64,000 nucleotides of DNA, taken from assembly GCA_019119495.1 (NCBI GenBank), contig DWWX01000004.1:1-64000 (forward strand), in the 5' to 3' direction. The stretch is from Candidatus Gemmiger stercorigallinarum. GTDB taxonomy: Bacteria; Bacillota; Clostridia; Oscillospirales; Ruminococcaceae. Made by a program: the position numbers and the translations under genes. This document shows positions 34,504 to 44,027 of the stretch, in pieces. How positions within the stretch are numbered: the stretch's first letter is position 1; every line of letters starts with the position of its first letter. The notes beneath the pieces were generated by a model, which saw only the letters and a list, made by a program, of their open reading frames with translations, did not search any database and was not told the DNA's origin.

Positions 34504-35680
34504 GGGCTTCCTCCAAGTCGTTCCAGATGCGTATGACCTCGCCGTTTTGCAGGTAGACCCGCGGCACCCGGCGGGAGATGCCGCAGATGATCTCGTAGTT
34601 GATGGTGCCGGTCTTTTCCGCCACCGTGTCGGCGGTGTCGGCGCCGGGGGCCGCGCCGGGGCCGAACACCAGCACCTCGTCGCCGGGCTGCACGCCGGGG
34701 ATATCGGTCACGTCCACGATGGTCTGGTCCATGCACACCCGGCCCAGCACCGGCGCAGCCTTGCCCCGGATGGTCATGGCCCCCAGGTTGGACAGCCGGC
34801 GGGGGTAGCCGTCGGCGTAGCCCACGCTGATGGTGGCCACCTGCATGGGCTGCCTGGCGGTAAAGGCCCGCCCGTAGCTGACGCTTTGCCCCGGCAGCAG
34901 CTGCTTGACGTGGGTGATCACCGCTTTCAGGCGCATGGCCGGGCGCAAAGCGGGGCTGCCCACCTGGCCGCTGGGGGCAAGCCCGTACAGAATGATGCCC
35001 GCCCGCACCAGATCGCACCGCCATTCGGGGTGCAAAAGCTGGGCGGCGCTGTTGGCGCAGTGGGTCACGCCGGGGTCAAAGCCGTCGGCGCGCAGCCGGT
35101 CCACCAGCCGGGCGAACAGCGCGTGCTGCTCCTGCGTGTAGGCGATGTCGTCCCCGGTCAGGCTGTCGGCCACCGCAAAGTGCTGGAACACGCCCGCAAC
35201 GCGGATGCCCGGCAGGGAATAGCAGGCCTCCATCTCGGCCGCGGCGGCGTCAAAGCCGGAGCGCAGCGCAAAGCCGATGCGCCCCATGCCGGTGTCGGCT
35301 TTTAAGTGGCAGGCCACGGTGCAGCCCGCCGCAGTCGCCGCGGCGGACAGCGCCGCCGCATACTCGCTGGAAAACAGCGTCTGGGTGATGTCCAGCGCCG
35401 CCAGCTCGTCGGCAAAGGCCGGGTCGGTGTAGCCCAGGATCAGCAGCGGTTCGGTCAGGCCGTGGCGGCGCAGTTCCCTGGCTTCGGCCAGGCAGCTGAC
35501 CGCAAAGGCCGCGCAGCCTGCGGCGCGCAGCGCGTCGGCCACCGCCAGCGCGCCGTGGCCGTAGGCGTCGGCTTTCAGCACCGCGCAGACGTCGCCGCCC
35601 ACGGTGCGGCGGATGAATCGATAGTTGTTCAGCAGGGCGTCCAGATCGATCTCGGCCCAGCAGTGTTTTTCAAAGCGCAT
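34490..35680 (-). CDS. alr: Alanine racemase
   Basis: A 396-residue PLP enzyme that makes D-alanine for peptidoglycan. The cofactor lysine lies in [14 protein letters not shown] near the N-terminus, and the catalytic tyrosine region [10 protein letters not shown] is visible, with the fold-III barrel followed by the C-terminal beta domain. It starts 3 nt after the ttcA stop and overlaps lepA, so the three genes form a compact operon. No vanT-like membrane domain is present, so it is the housekeeping type. Confidence 0.96.
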   Translation of the reverse strand: MRFEKHCWAEIDLDALLNNYRFIRRTVGGDVCAVLKADAYGHGALAVADALRAAGCAAFAVSCLAEARELRRHGLTEPLLILGYTDPAFADELAALDITQTLFSSEYAAALSAAATAAGCTVACHLKADTGMGRIGFALRSGFDAAAAEMEACYSLPGIRVAGVFQHFAVADSLTGDDIAYTQEQHALFARLVDRLRADGFDPGVTHCANSAAQLLHPEWRCDLVRAGIILYGLAPSGQVGSPALRPAMRLKAVITHVKQLLPGQSVSYGRAFTARQPMQVATISVGYADGYPRRLSNLGAMTIRGKAAPVLGRVCMDQTIVDVTDIPGVQPGDEVLVFGPGAAPGADTADTVAEKTGTINYEIICGISRRVPRVYLQNGEVIRIWNDLEEAHGTR

Positions 35681-35683
35681 GGT

Positions 35684-36481
35684 TTACCCCTCTTGCTCTG
35701 CGCGGTCGGCGCAGTTGGCCCAATCTTTTTTGCGGCCGGTGTGGGCCGGCTTCCAGCCGTCGATGCCGCTTTGCTGCAAAGCGTGCAGCGTTTTCTGGCG
35801 GAAAGCCGGGTCCTTGCGGCTCATCCCGCGCACAAACTCTTTGGTCTCCTCCCGCACGGTGGCGCCGTCGGCGGGGCAGCGGCTTTTGACCACCGGCAGG
35901 CCGGCGCGGCGCACCGCATGCCGGACCTCCGCCTCGGTGGCCAGGATCATGGGGCGGATCATCGTCAGTTCCCGGCGGGACAGCCAGGTCACCGGCGAAA
36001 AGCAGCCGATGCGCCCCTCCCGCCACAGGTTCATGTAAAAGGTCTCCACCGCGTCGTCCAGGTGGTGCCCCAGGGCGATCTTGTTGCAGCCCAGCTCCTT
36101 GGCCGCGGTGTGCAGCGTGCCGCGGCGCAGCTTGGCGCACAGGGCGCAGGGGTTTTGCTCCTTCCGGTAGTCGAACACCACCGGCCCGATGTCGGTGCGG
36201 CGGATCTGGTAGGGGATGCCCTCGGCGGCAAACAGGTCGGCCAGGGCGGTGTAGTCGGTCTCGACCCCGCCAAAGCAGGGGTCCAGCGTCACGGCCACCA
36301 CCTCGAACGGCTCGCCCAGATAGCGGCGCAGATGCCCCAGCGCCACGGTCAGCGCCACGCTGTCTTTTCCGCCGGACACCCCCACGCAGATGCGGTCGCC
36401 CGCGGCGATCATATCGTAATCCTGCACCGCCTTGCGGACCAGACCTTCCAAACGCTGCACAGCCGCACCCCCCTGAACCAT
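35684..36481 (-). CDS. ttcA: tRNA 2-thiocytidine biosynthesis protein TtcA-like
   Basis: An ATP-pyrophosphatase that thiolates cytidine 32 in some tRNAs using an iron-sulfur cluster. The P-loop is VGVSGGKDSVALTVAL and the cluster cysteines are in NPCALCAKLRRG, as in TtcA; CFGGVETDY and LGHHLDDAVETFYMN also fit. Length is about 265 residues. The start could be ATG at 36481 or, more likely by ribosome site (AGGGGGGT), GTG at 36460. First gene of the operon with alr and lepA. Confidence 0.88.
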   Translation of the reverse strand: MVQGGAAVQRLEGLVRKAVQDYDMIAAGDRICVGVSGGKDSVALTVALGHLRRYLGEPFEVVAVTLDPCFGGVETDYTALADLFAAEGIPYQIRRTDIGPVVFDYRKEQNPCALCAKLRRGTLHTAAKELGCNKIALGHHLDDAVETFYMNLWREGRIGCFSPVTWLSRRELTMIRPMILATEAEVRHAVRRAGLPVVKSRCPADGATVREETKEFVRGMSRKDPAFRQKTLHALQQSGIDGWKPAHTGRKKDWANCADRAEQEG

Positions 36482-36625
36482 TGGTATGACACAGCGCCGG
36501 GCCGGGATACAGCCGGCGGCACCGTGATAACATGATATGCTGCGCATCAAAGTGCGGTCGCCGACCCGGCGCAAGCCGGATCGGCGTGCCGCTGCGCATA
36601 AGCGTATCACAGCCGTTTCTCGGCT

Positions 36626-36654
36626 ATTATACCATGCCTTGGCCCACAATTCCA
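36626..36654 (-). promoter_or_regulatory. Probable promoter of the ttcA-alr-lepA operon
   Basis: Reading leftward, a weak -35 TGGAAT and a strong -10 TATAAT are spaced 17 bp. A small hairpin AGCCG-agaaa-CGGCT sits at the expected transcript start. Confidence 0.5.
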
Positions 36655-36715
36655 CTTTTTCCCGCGGCGGCGGCCAAAATTTTGTGCGCCGGGCCGTTTC
36701 CCAGCAAAAAAGGGA

Positions 36716-36744
36716 TTGACAACCGTCCGCCGGGCTGGTATAAT
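36716..36744 (+). promoter_or_regulatory. Promoter of tRNA-Lys
   Basis: A consensus TTGACA (36716-36721), 17-bp spacer and TATAAT (36739-36744). Confidence 0.9.
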
Positions 36745-36766
36745 TGATAAGCTGTAAAAAAGCTAT

Positions 36767-36842
36767 GCGCTTGTAGCTCAGTCGGTAGAGCAACTGACTT
36801 TTAATCAGTGGGCCCGGGTTTCGAGTACCCGCAAGCGCACCA
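36767..36842 (+). tRNA. tRNA-Lys (anticodon UUU)
   Basis: A complete cloverleaf: acceptor GCGCTTG/CAAGCGC, D arm GCTC/GAGC, anticodon stem ACTGA/TCAGT with loop CTTTTAA (anticodon TTT), T arm CGGGT/ACCCG with loop TTCGAGT, and an encoded CCA end. It stands alone between a consensus promoter and a terminator. Confidence 0.97.
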
Positions 36843-36846
36843 GAGT

Positions 36847-36884
36847 TCCCCCGGACGCGGATGTGTCCGGGGGATTTCTTTTTT
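36847..36884 (+). terminator. Terminator of tRNA-Lys
   Basis: TCCCCCGGAC pairs with GTCCGGGGGA and is followed by a T-rich run. Confidence 0.88.
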
Positions 36885-36958
36885 GACTTTTCTGAGCGAT
36901 CCCGGAAGGTCGTGTTTGCAGGCTGCGGCGCCGCTGAACAGGGAAGAGGAAAGACGAT

Positions 36959-36989
36959 GAAAAAAGGGAAGCAGCCGCGGCTGCTTCCC
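36959..36989 (-). terminator. Terminator of rny
   Basis: On the minus strand GGGAAGCAGCC/GGCTGCTTCCC forms a stem followed by TTTTTTC. Confidence 0.8.
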
Positions 36990-37020
36990 TCTGTTTTGTC
37001 GTGCTTTTGCGGGGGCGGGC

Positions 37021-38574
37021 TTATTTGGCGTACTCGGTGGCGCGGCTCTCGCGGATGACGCTGATCTTGATCTGGCCGGGGTAATCCAGCTCGTCCTCGA
37101 TCTTTTTGGCGATGCTGCGGGCCAGCAGGACCACCTGGTCGTCGCTGACCTTGTCCGGCTGGACCAGGATGCGCACCTCGCGGCCGGCCTGCACCGCATA
37201 GCTGCTCTCGACGCCGTCGAAGCCGTTGCACAGGGCTTCCAGCGTTTCCAGGCGCTTGATATAGCTCTCCATGTTCTCGCGGCGGGCGCCGGGGCGGCTG
37301 GCGCTGATGGCGTCGGCCGCCATGATGATGAAGGCCAGCGGGGTCTTGGGCTCCACGTCGCCGTGGTGGGCCTCCACCGCATGGATGATGGCCGGGTTCT
37401 CGCGGTATTTCTTGCAGATGTCCACGCCGATCTGCACGTGGCTGCCCTCGATCTCGTGGTCCAGCGCCTTGCCGATGTCATGCAGCAGGCCGGCGCGGCG
37501 GGCCATATTGACGTTGACGCCCAGCTCGCCCGCCATCAGGCCGGCCAGCCAGGCCACCTCCATCGAGTGGCTCAGTACGTTCTGGCCGTAGCTGGAGCGG
37601 AACTTCAGCCGGCCGATCAGCTTGACCAGGTCGGGGTGCAGGTTGTGGATGCCCAGGTCCATCACGGCCTTTTCGCCTTCCCGCTTCATGGTCAGCTCCA
37701 GCTCGCGGCGGCACTTGTCCACCGTTTCCTCAATGCGGGCGGGATGGATGCGGCCGTCGGCGATCAGGCGCTCCAGCGCCATGCGGGCGACCTCGCGGCG
37801 GGTCTGATCAAAGCTGGAAAGGGTGATGGCCTCCGGCGTGTCGTCGATGATCAGGTCGCAGCCGGTGGCGGTCTCCAGCGCGCGGATGTTGCGGCCCTCG
37901 CGGCCGATGATGCGGCCCTTCATCTCGTCGTTGGGCAGCGGCACCACGCTGACGGTGGCCTCGCTGGTGGCGTCGGCGGCGCAGCGGGCAATGGCCTGGC
38001 TGACCATGCTGCGGGCCATGTTGTCGCACTCGTCCTTCAGGTTGGCCTGGTAGGCCGAGATGCGCATGGCCTTCTCGTGGGTCAGCTCCTCATCCAGGCG
38101 CTGCAGCAGCACGGCGCGGGCGTCCTCCTGGCTCATGCCGGCGATGGTCTCCAGCTTTTCGGTCTGGCGCAGCTTCAGCTGTTCCAGCTCGTCCAGGCGG
38201 GCCTCCACCAGCTCGGTGCGCTTTTTCAGGTCCTCTTCCTTGCGCTCCAGGGTGGCGGTGCGCTTGTCCAGTTGTTCTTCCTTCTGGTCAATGCGGCGCT
38301 CCTGGCGGGTGACCTCGGCGCGGCGGTCCTTGATCTCCTTGTCGGCTTCGGATTTCAGCTTGAAGGCCTCGTCCTTGGCCTCGATGATGGTCTCTTTGCG
38401 TTTTTGCTCGGCGGATTTGATGGCGTCGTTGACGATGCGCTTGGCTTCCTCCTCGGCAGAGCCGATCTTGGCCTCGGCAGTGCGCTTGCGGTACTGCCAG
38501 CCCAGATAAAAGCAGAGCGCCGCAGCGGCAACGGCAACAACTACCACCACCACCAATACGATGATGGGTACCAT
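37021..38574 (-). CDS. rny: Ribonuclease Y
   Basis: A 517-residue membrane-anchored endoribonuclease that starts mRNA decay. The N-terminal helix (about 4-28) is followed by a long charged coiled coil (about 35-190), a KH domain with [15 protein letters not shown], and an HD domain with the catalytic HDIGK in [16 protein letters not shown]. All features and the length are typical. The start follows AGGAG. It is transcribed alone from a consensus promoter about 340 nt upstream. Confidence 0.97.
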   Translation of the reverse strand: MVPIIVLVVVVVVAVAAAALCFYLGWQYRKRTAEAKIGSAEEEAKRIVNDAIKSAEQKRKETIIEAKDEAFKLKSEADKEIKDRRAEVTRQERRIDQKEEQLDKRTATLERKEEDLKKRTELVEARLDELEQLKLRQTEKLETIAGMSQEDARAVLLQRLDEELTHEKAMRISAYQANLKDECDNMARSMVSQAIARCAADATSEATVSVVPLPNDEMKGRIIGREGRNIRALETATGCDLIIDDTPEAITLSSFDQTRREVARMALERLIADGRIHPARIEETVDKCRRELELTMKREGEKAVMDLGIHNLHPDLVKLIGRLKFRSSYGQNVLSHSMEVAWLAGLMAGELGVNVNMARRAGLLHDIGKALDHEIEGSHVQIGVDICKKYRENPAIIHAVEAHHGDVEPKTPLAFIIMAADAISASRPGARRENMESYIKRLETLEALCNGFDGVESSYAVQAGREVRILVQPDKVSDDQVVLLARSIAKKIEDELDYPGQIKISVIRESRATEYAK

Positions 38575-38916
38575 GTGATTGTCACTCCTCGTAGGTCATA
38601 TTTCGTAAACCATGAGGACCGCTGCCCGCGGGCGCTTTTCCAGGTCGTATCGCTTTGTCAAACTTCATTTTATAAGACGGGCACAGCAACGCCCAAAAGC
38701 CGCACGCCGCCGGCCAAACTGCACGGCGGAACTGCCGGCGCACTGCCCCCGGTGGTGCGGGCGGCAGATGCCGGCGGACGGCAAAACGGGCGCCAAAGGC
38801 CCGAAACTCTTACAAAACAATGCTGCGGCGGCTGGCCTGCTTGCGGGCCGATGCCCCGGCAAATACTCTCAGAAAGCGGCGCGCCCGGCGCAGGCGGCCC
38901 TTTGTATACTAATTTT

Positions 38917-38945
38917 ATTGTATCCGTTCGGCCGCCGATTGTCAA
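38917..38945 (-). promoter_or_regulatory. Promoter of rny
   Basis: Reading leftward, TTGACA and TACAAT are spaced 17 bp. This leaves a GC-rich leader of about 335 nt (38575-38910) in which no gene was recognised. Confidence 0.75.
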
Positions 38946-38974
38946 GAAATTGTTACAATCGGTGCAGGCAGGGC

Positions 38975-39044
38975 TTGCAACCCACCGGCCGGCGGAGTAT
39001 GATAAATGCTGTAATATGTAAAGAAATGATAAAGAAATTGTAAA
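38975..39044 (+). promoter_or_regulatory. Promoter and WalR-like box of the LTA-synthase-like gene
   Basis: TTGCAA (38975-38980) and TATGAT (38998-39003) have a 17-bp spacer. Just downstream, TGTAAA-GAAAT-GATAAA-GAAAT-TGTAAA (39017-39044) gives three 11-bp-spaced units fitting the WalR consensus TGTWAH-N5-TGTWAH. The position past the expected start would suit repression. Confidence 0.55.
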
Positions 39045-39088
39045 AACAAGCGGGCTGCCTGCCCGCCGACACGGAAAGGACGGCTGTT

Positions 39089-40987
39089 TTGCAGGTTTCA
39101 AACTTTTTGCGCGCCCATCCCCGGCTGGTCTGGGCGGCGCAGCTTTTGCTGGCGCTGGCCGCCGCTGCGGTGGGCTGGCTGCAGCTGGAACGCTCGGCCT
39201 GGCAGGAAAACCATGTGCTTCTGGCACTGGCGCCGCAGTATATCCTGCTGGGGGTATTGACAGTCTTTGCGGTGCCGGCGGTGGTCTATGCGCTGTGCGG
39301 CCGGTGGCATATCGCCACGGCGGCGGGCGGCGCGGCGGTCACAGTGCTGGCGCTGGTCAATTATTACGTCAAAATGCTGCACGGGACGGCGCTACTGCTG
39401 CCGGATCTGGCCAACGTGGTGACAGCCGCTGATGTGGTGGGGACATACAGCATCCGCCCCGACCCGACCAGCATCAAGATCGGGCTGTGCTTTCTGCCGG
39501 TGCTGGCCGCCGCCGCGGCGCAGTGGCTGCTGGGGCGGCCGGGGCGCAAAGGCGCGCCGCCGGCGACCTGGCGTAATCGGCTGAAACGCTGGGCGGGCTG
39601 CATACTATTGCTTATACTCCTGTTCTTTGGATATTTTGGCCCCTGGAGTATCATGCCTACAGATGTCTCAGTTTTTGCCTATGCCATTGCATTCAACTTT
39701 TATTCTTACGGATATACGCCTTCTCTGGTGTCATCTGCATTGTTGCTTTTGAATCCGGTGGTTCGACCAGCAGAATATTCGGCCGAAGCTATCGCGCAAG
39801 CTGTGATAAACCCGGAAGAATACGGTGGCTCTGTAAAATTGACAGAAAACGGCGAGTATCCAGATCTTGTTGTAATTCTGAACGAAGCGTGGTACGATCT
39901 TTCGCTGGTGACGGATCCACAGGCGGATACTGACTATATGGAGTACTTTTATTCCTTGGCAGAGGATGCGACGATGGGGTACGCGCTGGTGCCGGATGTT
40001 GGTGGCGGCACCAACCGTAGTGAATTTTCCCTGCTGGCATCGCATTCTATGACGCTGCTACCCGGTGTGACACCGTTCTCAACTATGAGTATGGAAGGGC
40101 AACCCTCTGTTGTCACCTATGTAGAATCACTGGGCTATGCTACCATGGCGGCCCACCCGGCTGCAGCTGATAACTACCGCCGTGGCATGGCATGGCCGGC
40201 ATTAGGGTTTGATTCAACCTATTTTATCGATAATTTTCGTGCTAACGCCATTCCTTACGGTAATCGAGAAGCCTATGTGACAGACACATCGGCGTATCCA
40301 ACTTTTATTTCGCTGTACGAGGCCATGCCGGAAAATCAGCCCCGTTTTGCCTATCTGCTGACGATACAGAACCACGGCGATTACAACGGTTTGGATGAGT
40401 CGGAACTGCGGGTCCGTGCCGCCACAGATTTTGGGGACGATGAACATGCCGTTGACGAGTTCTTGAGTTTGATCGACCTGGATGATGAAGCACTGAAATA
40501 CCTGACCGACTATTTCACCGACCTGTACCGGACCACCGGCCGGCGGGTGGTGCTGCTGATGGTGGGCGACCATGCGCCCTACCTTGTTGACGAGCTGACC
40601 GACAGCGCGCTGACCGGGGCGGAGCGCACCATCCGCCAGCGGGCCACGCCCTTTGTGCTGTGGACCAACTATCCCGCCGAGATCCGCGTGACCACCGGCA
40701 CTGCCGTGGACGCCCTGCCGGTGGTGGACCTGTGCGCGCTGCTGCCCATGGCGGCCGAGCAGGCCGGGCTGCCGCTTTCGCCCTATTACCGGTATCTTCT
40801 GGCCATGCGGCAGGAGGTCAGCGGCTGGACCAACCTGGACGGCGTGCTGCTGCCCGACGGCAGCGTTGCCGCCGATGGCGCCAACGCCGAGGCCGATGCG
40901 TGGGTGTCCGGCTACTATATGCTGGAGTATAACGCCCTGACGGCGTCCGAGCGGGTCGAGAGCCTTTTTCTGCCGGAAACAGGCTGA
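39089..40987 (+). CDS. LTA-synthase-family phosphoglycerol transferase
   Basis: A 632-residue membrane sulfatase-fold enzyme, probably adding glycerol phosphate to a lipid or glycan. Five N-terminal helices (to about 190) precede the extracytoplasmic domain. Metal and nucleophile positions appear as NEAWYD, GGTNRSEF (Thr nucleophile) and VGDHAPY. The start is TTG at 39089, after GGAAAGGA. The segment at about 39600-40500 is visibly AT-richer with different codon use than both ends, suggesting a mosaic gene. The promoter carries WalR-like repeats, in keeping with an envelope role. The exact polymer is not predictable. Confidence 0.82.
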   Translation: MQVSNFLRAHPRLVWAAQLLLALAAAAVGWLQLERSAWQENHVLLALAPQYILLGVLTVFAVPAVVYALCGRWHIATAAGGAAVTVLALVNYYVKMLHGTALLLPDLANVVTAADVVGTYSIRPDPTSIKIGLCFLPVLAAAAAQWLLGRPGRKGAPPATWRNRLKRWAGCILLLILLFFGYFGPWSIMPTDVSVFAYAIAFNFYSYGYTPSLVSSALLLLNPVVRPAEYSAEAIAQAVINPEEYGGSVKLTENGEYPDLVVILNEAWYDLSLVTDPQADTDYMEYFYSLAEDATMGYALVPDVGGGTNRSEFSLLASHSMTLLPGVTPFSTMSMEGQPSVVTYVESLGYATMAAHPAAADNYRRGMAWPALGFDSTYFIDNFRANAIPYGNREAYVTDTSAYPTFISLYEAMPENQPRFAYLLTIQNHGDYNGLDESELRVRAATDFGDDEHAVDEFLSLIDLDDEALKYLTDYFTDLYRTTGRRVVLLMVGDHAPYLVDELTDSALTGAERTIRQRATPFVLWTNYPAEIRVTTGTAVDALPVVDLCALLPMAAEQAGLPLSPYYRYLLAMRQEVSGWTNLDGVLLPDGSVAADGANAEADAWVSGYYMLEYNALTASERVESLFLPETG

Positions 40988-41058
40988 CCCGGCCGGGAAT
41001 TTGACCTATTTGACCGGAATCCGGTGAAAAAAGCCGCAAATTTCTGGCCGGGCCGGGC

Positions 41059-41088
41059 TTGACTTTCCACCCCGGTTGGGGATACAAT
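41059..41088 (+). promoter_or_regulatory. Promoter of the thrS T-box transcript
   Basis: TTGACT (41059-41064) and TACAAT (41083-41088) are spaced by 18 bp. Confidence 0.75.
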
Positions 41089-41094
41089 ACCAGT

Positions 41095-41410
41095 AACTTC
41101 ATTCCGTTTGAAAGCTGTGACGCGGACAAACGGGCGCGGATCTTCCGGGTATCAGAGAACGCCGCCCCTGCCGGCAGGGTGCTGCAAGCGGCCTGCCCGG
41201 CGGCTGCGCCTTACCACCGCGGAGCGCGGGGGAGAACCCCCGCCGGGCCCGGCCCGTTACCGCCGGAAACGAGTGGCGCGCCGCTTTGCCGGCGTGCAAT
41301 TCGGGTGGAACCGTGGAGCTGACTTGTACTGCAATGGCCGCTTCATCCCGTGTTTGTGCCGGAACATCCTCCGGCGCGGAAAAACAGCGGGATGGGGCGG
41401 TTTTCTTTTG
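41095..41410 (+). promoter_or_regulatory. T-box riboswitch leader of thrS
   Basis: The leader contains the T-box sequence GGGTGGAACCGTGG (41303-41316), which pairs with uncharged tRNA in the anti-terminator. A terminator (41338-41409) lies about 80 nt before the thrS ATG. The 5' part can fold into a long stem I. The specifier codon should be a Thr codon but was not assigned with confidence. Uncharged tRNA-Thr is expected to raise thrS expression. Confidence 0.88.
41338..41409 (+). terminator. T-box terminator of thrS
   Basis: CCGCTTCATCCCG pairs, with G-T wobbles, with CGGGATGGGGCGG, followed by TTTTCTTTT. Confidence 0.82.
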
Positions 41411-41488
41411 CGGCGGGGCGGCATACGGCCCGCCGCGCACACCCTGCCGGGCCCGGCCCGGCGCAACCCCAAAAGGAGGGGCCATCTT

Positions 41489-43279
41489 ATGAAGATCATC
41501 TACAAGGACGGCACCGTGGCCGAGTGCCCGAAGGAAGAGGAACTGCACGTACTGCGCCACACGGCCGCCCACATCATGGCGCAGGCCATCAAGCGGCTGT
41601 TCCCCCAGGCGGACTTTGCCTTTGGCCCCGCCACCGAGAACGGCTTCTACTACGACGTGGACCTGGGCGACACCAAGCTGACCGACGAGGACCTGGCCAG
41701 CATTGAAAAAGAGATGAAGAAGATTTGCAAGGAAAACCTTGCCGTCAAGCCCTTCATCCTGCCCCGCGACGAGGCCGTCAAGCTGATGGAGGAGCGCGGC
41801 GAGCACTACAAGATCGAGCACATGGCCGACCTGGCCGATGAGACCGAGTTCAGCTTCTACCAGCAGGGCGAGTACATCGACATGTGCATCGGGCCCCACC
41901 TGACCTACACCAAGGCGCTGAAAGCCTTCAAGATCACCCAGCAGTCGGGCGCTTACTGGAAGAACGACAAGGACAACAAGATGCTGACCCGCATCAACGG
42001 CGTGGCCTTCCACAACCAGGAGGAGCTGGACGCCTGGGAGAAGCAGCAGCAGGAAGCCCGCGAGCGCGACCACCGCAAGATCGGCAAAGAGATGCGGCTG
42101 TTTATGACCGACGACCTGGTGGGCCGCGGCCTGCCGATGTTTCTGCCCAACGGCTACACCGTCTGGCAGGAGCTGGAGAACTATATCAAGGAGAAGGAGC
42201 GCGCCCGCGGCTACCAGCACGTCATGACCCCCTGCGTGGGCACCGTCAACCTGTACAAGACCAGCGGCCACTGGGATCATTACCGCGAGAACATGTTCCC
42301 CGCCATGGAGATGGAGGGCGAAAGCTACGTGCTGCGCCCGATGAACTGCCCCCATCACATGATGATCTACGCCAACCGGCCCCACAGCTACCGGCAGCTA
42401 CCCATCCGCATCGGCGAGATCGCCCACGATTTCCGCTACGAGTCCAGCGGCACGCTGAAGGGCATCGAGCGCGGCCGGCATTTCTGCCAGAACGACGCCC
42501 ATCTGTTTGTCACGCCCGACCAGATCAAGAGCGAGGTCGCCAACGTCTGCAACCTGATCTTTGACGTGTACAAGGACTTCCACATCACCGACTACCGCTG
42601 CGTGCTGTCGCTGCGGGACCCGGCCGACAAGAAGAAATACCACGACGACGACGCCATGTGGGAGCACGCCGAGACCGCCCTGCGTGAGGTGCTGACCGAC
42701 CTGGGCATCGACTTTACCGAGGAGATCGGCGAGGCCGCCTTCTACGGCCCCAAGCTGGACGTGAACGTCAAGCCCGCCGTGGGCGCCGAGTACACCCTGT
42801 CCACCTGCCAGCTGGACTTCTGCCTGCCGGCCAAGTTCCAGCTGACCTACGTGGACACCGACGGCACCGAAAAGACCCCCGTGGTGCTGCACCGCGCCAT
42901 CCTGGGCTCTCTGGACCGGTTCATGGCCTACCTGATCGAGGAGACCAAGGGCCGCTTCCCCACCTGGCTGGCCCCCACCCAGGTCAAGGTGCTGCCCGTC
43001 AGCGAAAAGACGCTGGACTACGCCCGCCAGGTCACCGAGACGCTGGAGAACGCCGGCGTCCGCGTGGTGCTGGACGAGTCCAACGAGAAGATCGGTTACA
43101 AGATCCGCGAGGCCCAGCAGGTGGACCGTGTGCCCTATATGCTGGTGCTGGGCGCCAAGGAGGCCGAGGCCGGCAATATCTCCATCCGCAACCGCGCCGG
43201 CGAGACCACCCAGGCCAGCCTGGAGGATTTCGTCGCCCAGGTGACCGAGGAAATCCGCACCCGCGCCTACAACAACTGA
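41489..43279 (+). CDS. thrS: Threonyl-tRNA synthetase lacking the TGS domain
   Basis: A 596-residue class II synthetase. It begins only about 24 residues before the editing domain motif HTAAH (27-31), so the N-terminal TGS domain of about 60 residues in standard ThrRS is absent. Editing residues remain (HTAAH, and Cys in YIDMCIGPHL). The catalytic core has the zinc ligands in MNCPHHMM, NDAHLF and VLHRAILGS, and the C-terminal anticodon domain is complete. The ATG at 41489 follows AGGAGGGG. Expression is controlled by the T-box leader. Confidence 0.95.
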   Translation: MKIIYKDGTVAECPKEEELHVLRHTAAHIMAQAIKRLFPQADFAFGPATENGFYYDVDLGDTKLTDEDLASIEKEMKKICKENLAVKPFILPRDEAVKLMEERGEHYKIEHMADLADETEFSFYQQGEYIDMCIGPHLTYTKALKAFKITQQSGAYWKNDKDNKMLTRINGVAFHNQEELDAWEKQQQEARERDHRKIGKEMRLFMTDDLVGRGLPMFLPNGYTVWQELENYIKEKERARGYQHVMTPCVGTVNLYKTSGHWDHYRENMFPAMEMEGESYVLRPMNCPHHMMIYANRPHSYRQLPIRIGEIAHDFRYESSGTLKGIERGRHFCQNDAHLFVTPDQIKSEVANVCNLIFDVYKDFHITDYRCVLSLRDPADKKKYHDDDAMWEHAETALREVLTDLGIDFTEEIGEAAFYGPKLDVNVKPAVGAEYTLSTCQLDFCLPAKFQLTYVDTDGTEKTPVVLHRAILGSLDRFMAYLIEETKGRFPTWLAPTQVKVLPVSEKTLDYARQVTETLENAGVRVVLDESNEKIGYKIREAQQVDRVPYMLVLGAKEAEAGNISIRNRAGETTQASLEDFVAQVTEEIRTRAYNN

Positions 43280-43308
43280 TCCATTTGGCCGCATCCCTGC
43301 CACCCAGC

Positions 43309-43352
43309 CGCCCGCCGCCCGGAAGCCTTCCGGCGCGGCGGGCGCTTTTTTT
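43309..43352 (+). terminator. Terminator of thrS
   Basis: CGCCCGCCG pairs with CGGCGGGCG and is followed by seven T. Confidence 0.85.
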
Positions 43353-43412
43353 GCGCGGCCGGCGCATGATCCGTGCCGGGCGGGGCATGCTAAGGGCGGA
43401 GGTGTATGTACT

Positions 43413-43712
43413 ATGACCTATCTGGATTGTTCCGCCTACGACTGCTGCCACAACAAGGGCGGCGCCTGCTGCCTGGGCTGCATCGACGTGCAGCACACCG
43501 GCGAAAACGGCGCGGTCTGCGGCAGCTACTGCTCCAACGAGGGCTACGCCAACGCCGCCACCGACAACGCCCCCGGCACCGCCGAGACCGACATCCGCTG
43601 CGACGACGAGGCCTGCCGCCATTTCAAGCAGATGACCTGCCGCGCCAGCCGCGTGCGCATCGACGAGAGCACCACCGGCCCCGCCTGCCTGACCCGCAGC
43701 GAGGGCAAATGA
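43413..43712 (+). CDS. DUF1540 cysteine-rich protein
   Basis: A 99-residue cytosolic protein rich in cysteine: CSAYDCCHNKGGACCLGCIDV near the start, CGSYC in the middle, and CDDEACRHFKQMTCRA near the end. The spacing fits DUF1540, a putative metal-binding family of unknown function common in Clostridia. The ATG follows GGAGG. Between it and the next gene (43713-44027) are a long hairpin around 43824-43866 and the MFS promoter region, but no further gene. Confidence 0.82.
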   Translation: MTYLDCSAYDCCHNKGGACCLGCIDVQHTGENGAVCGSYCSNEGYANAATDNAPGTAETDIRCDDEACRHFKQMTCRASRVRIDESTTGPACLTRSEGK

Positions 43713-43917
43713 CCCCGGCAGCAGCCCGCCCGGCGGCTGCGCCGCCGGGAGACCGCCCTGCCGCTTCAGGCGCCGCCGCGCGGCGGCGCGTACATATAAG
43801 ATTCGCAATTAGAAAGTTAAAGGCCGCCGGAAACCGGCAGGGGAGAAAAGCCCCGGCGGCCGGGCTTTTGCCGCGCCCTTGCCGCCCCGGCGCAGACCGC
43901 GGACGATTTTGTGGAAA

Positions 43918-43973
43918 ATCTTCTATTTCGGATGGAAGATCCTGCTATACATTTGCCGGCGGCGTGGTATAAT
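43918..43973 (+). promoter_or_regulatory. Promoter region of the MFS gene with dyad
   Basis: TATAAT (43968-43973) with no good -35 is preceded by the dyad ATCTTC-N11-GAAGAT (43918-43940), a possible regulator site. Confidence 0.5.
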
Positions 43974-44027
43974 CGTATCTGCATTTGGTGCACTGTACTT
44001 TTACATGGATAGAGAGGTTTTTGACAT

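Noticed and set aside
41108..41488. N-terminal extension of ThrRS upstream of 41489
   Set aside because: The in-frame region is the T-box leader with its terminator, and translation would have to read through it without a ribosome site.
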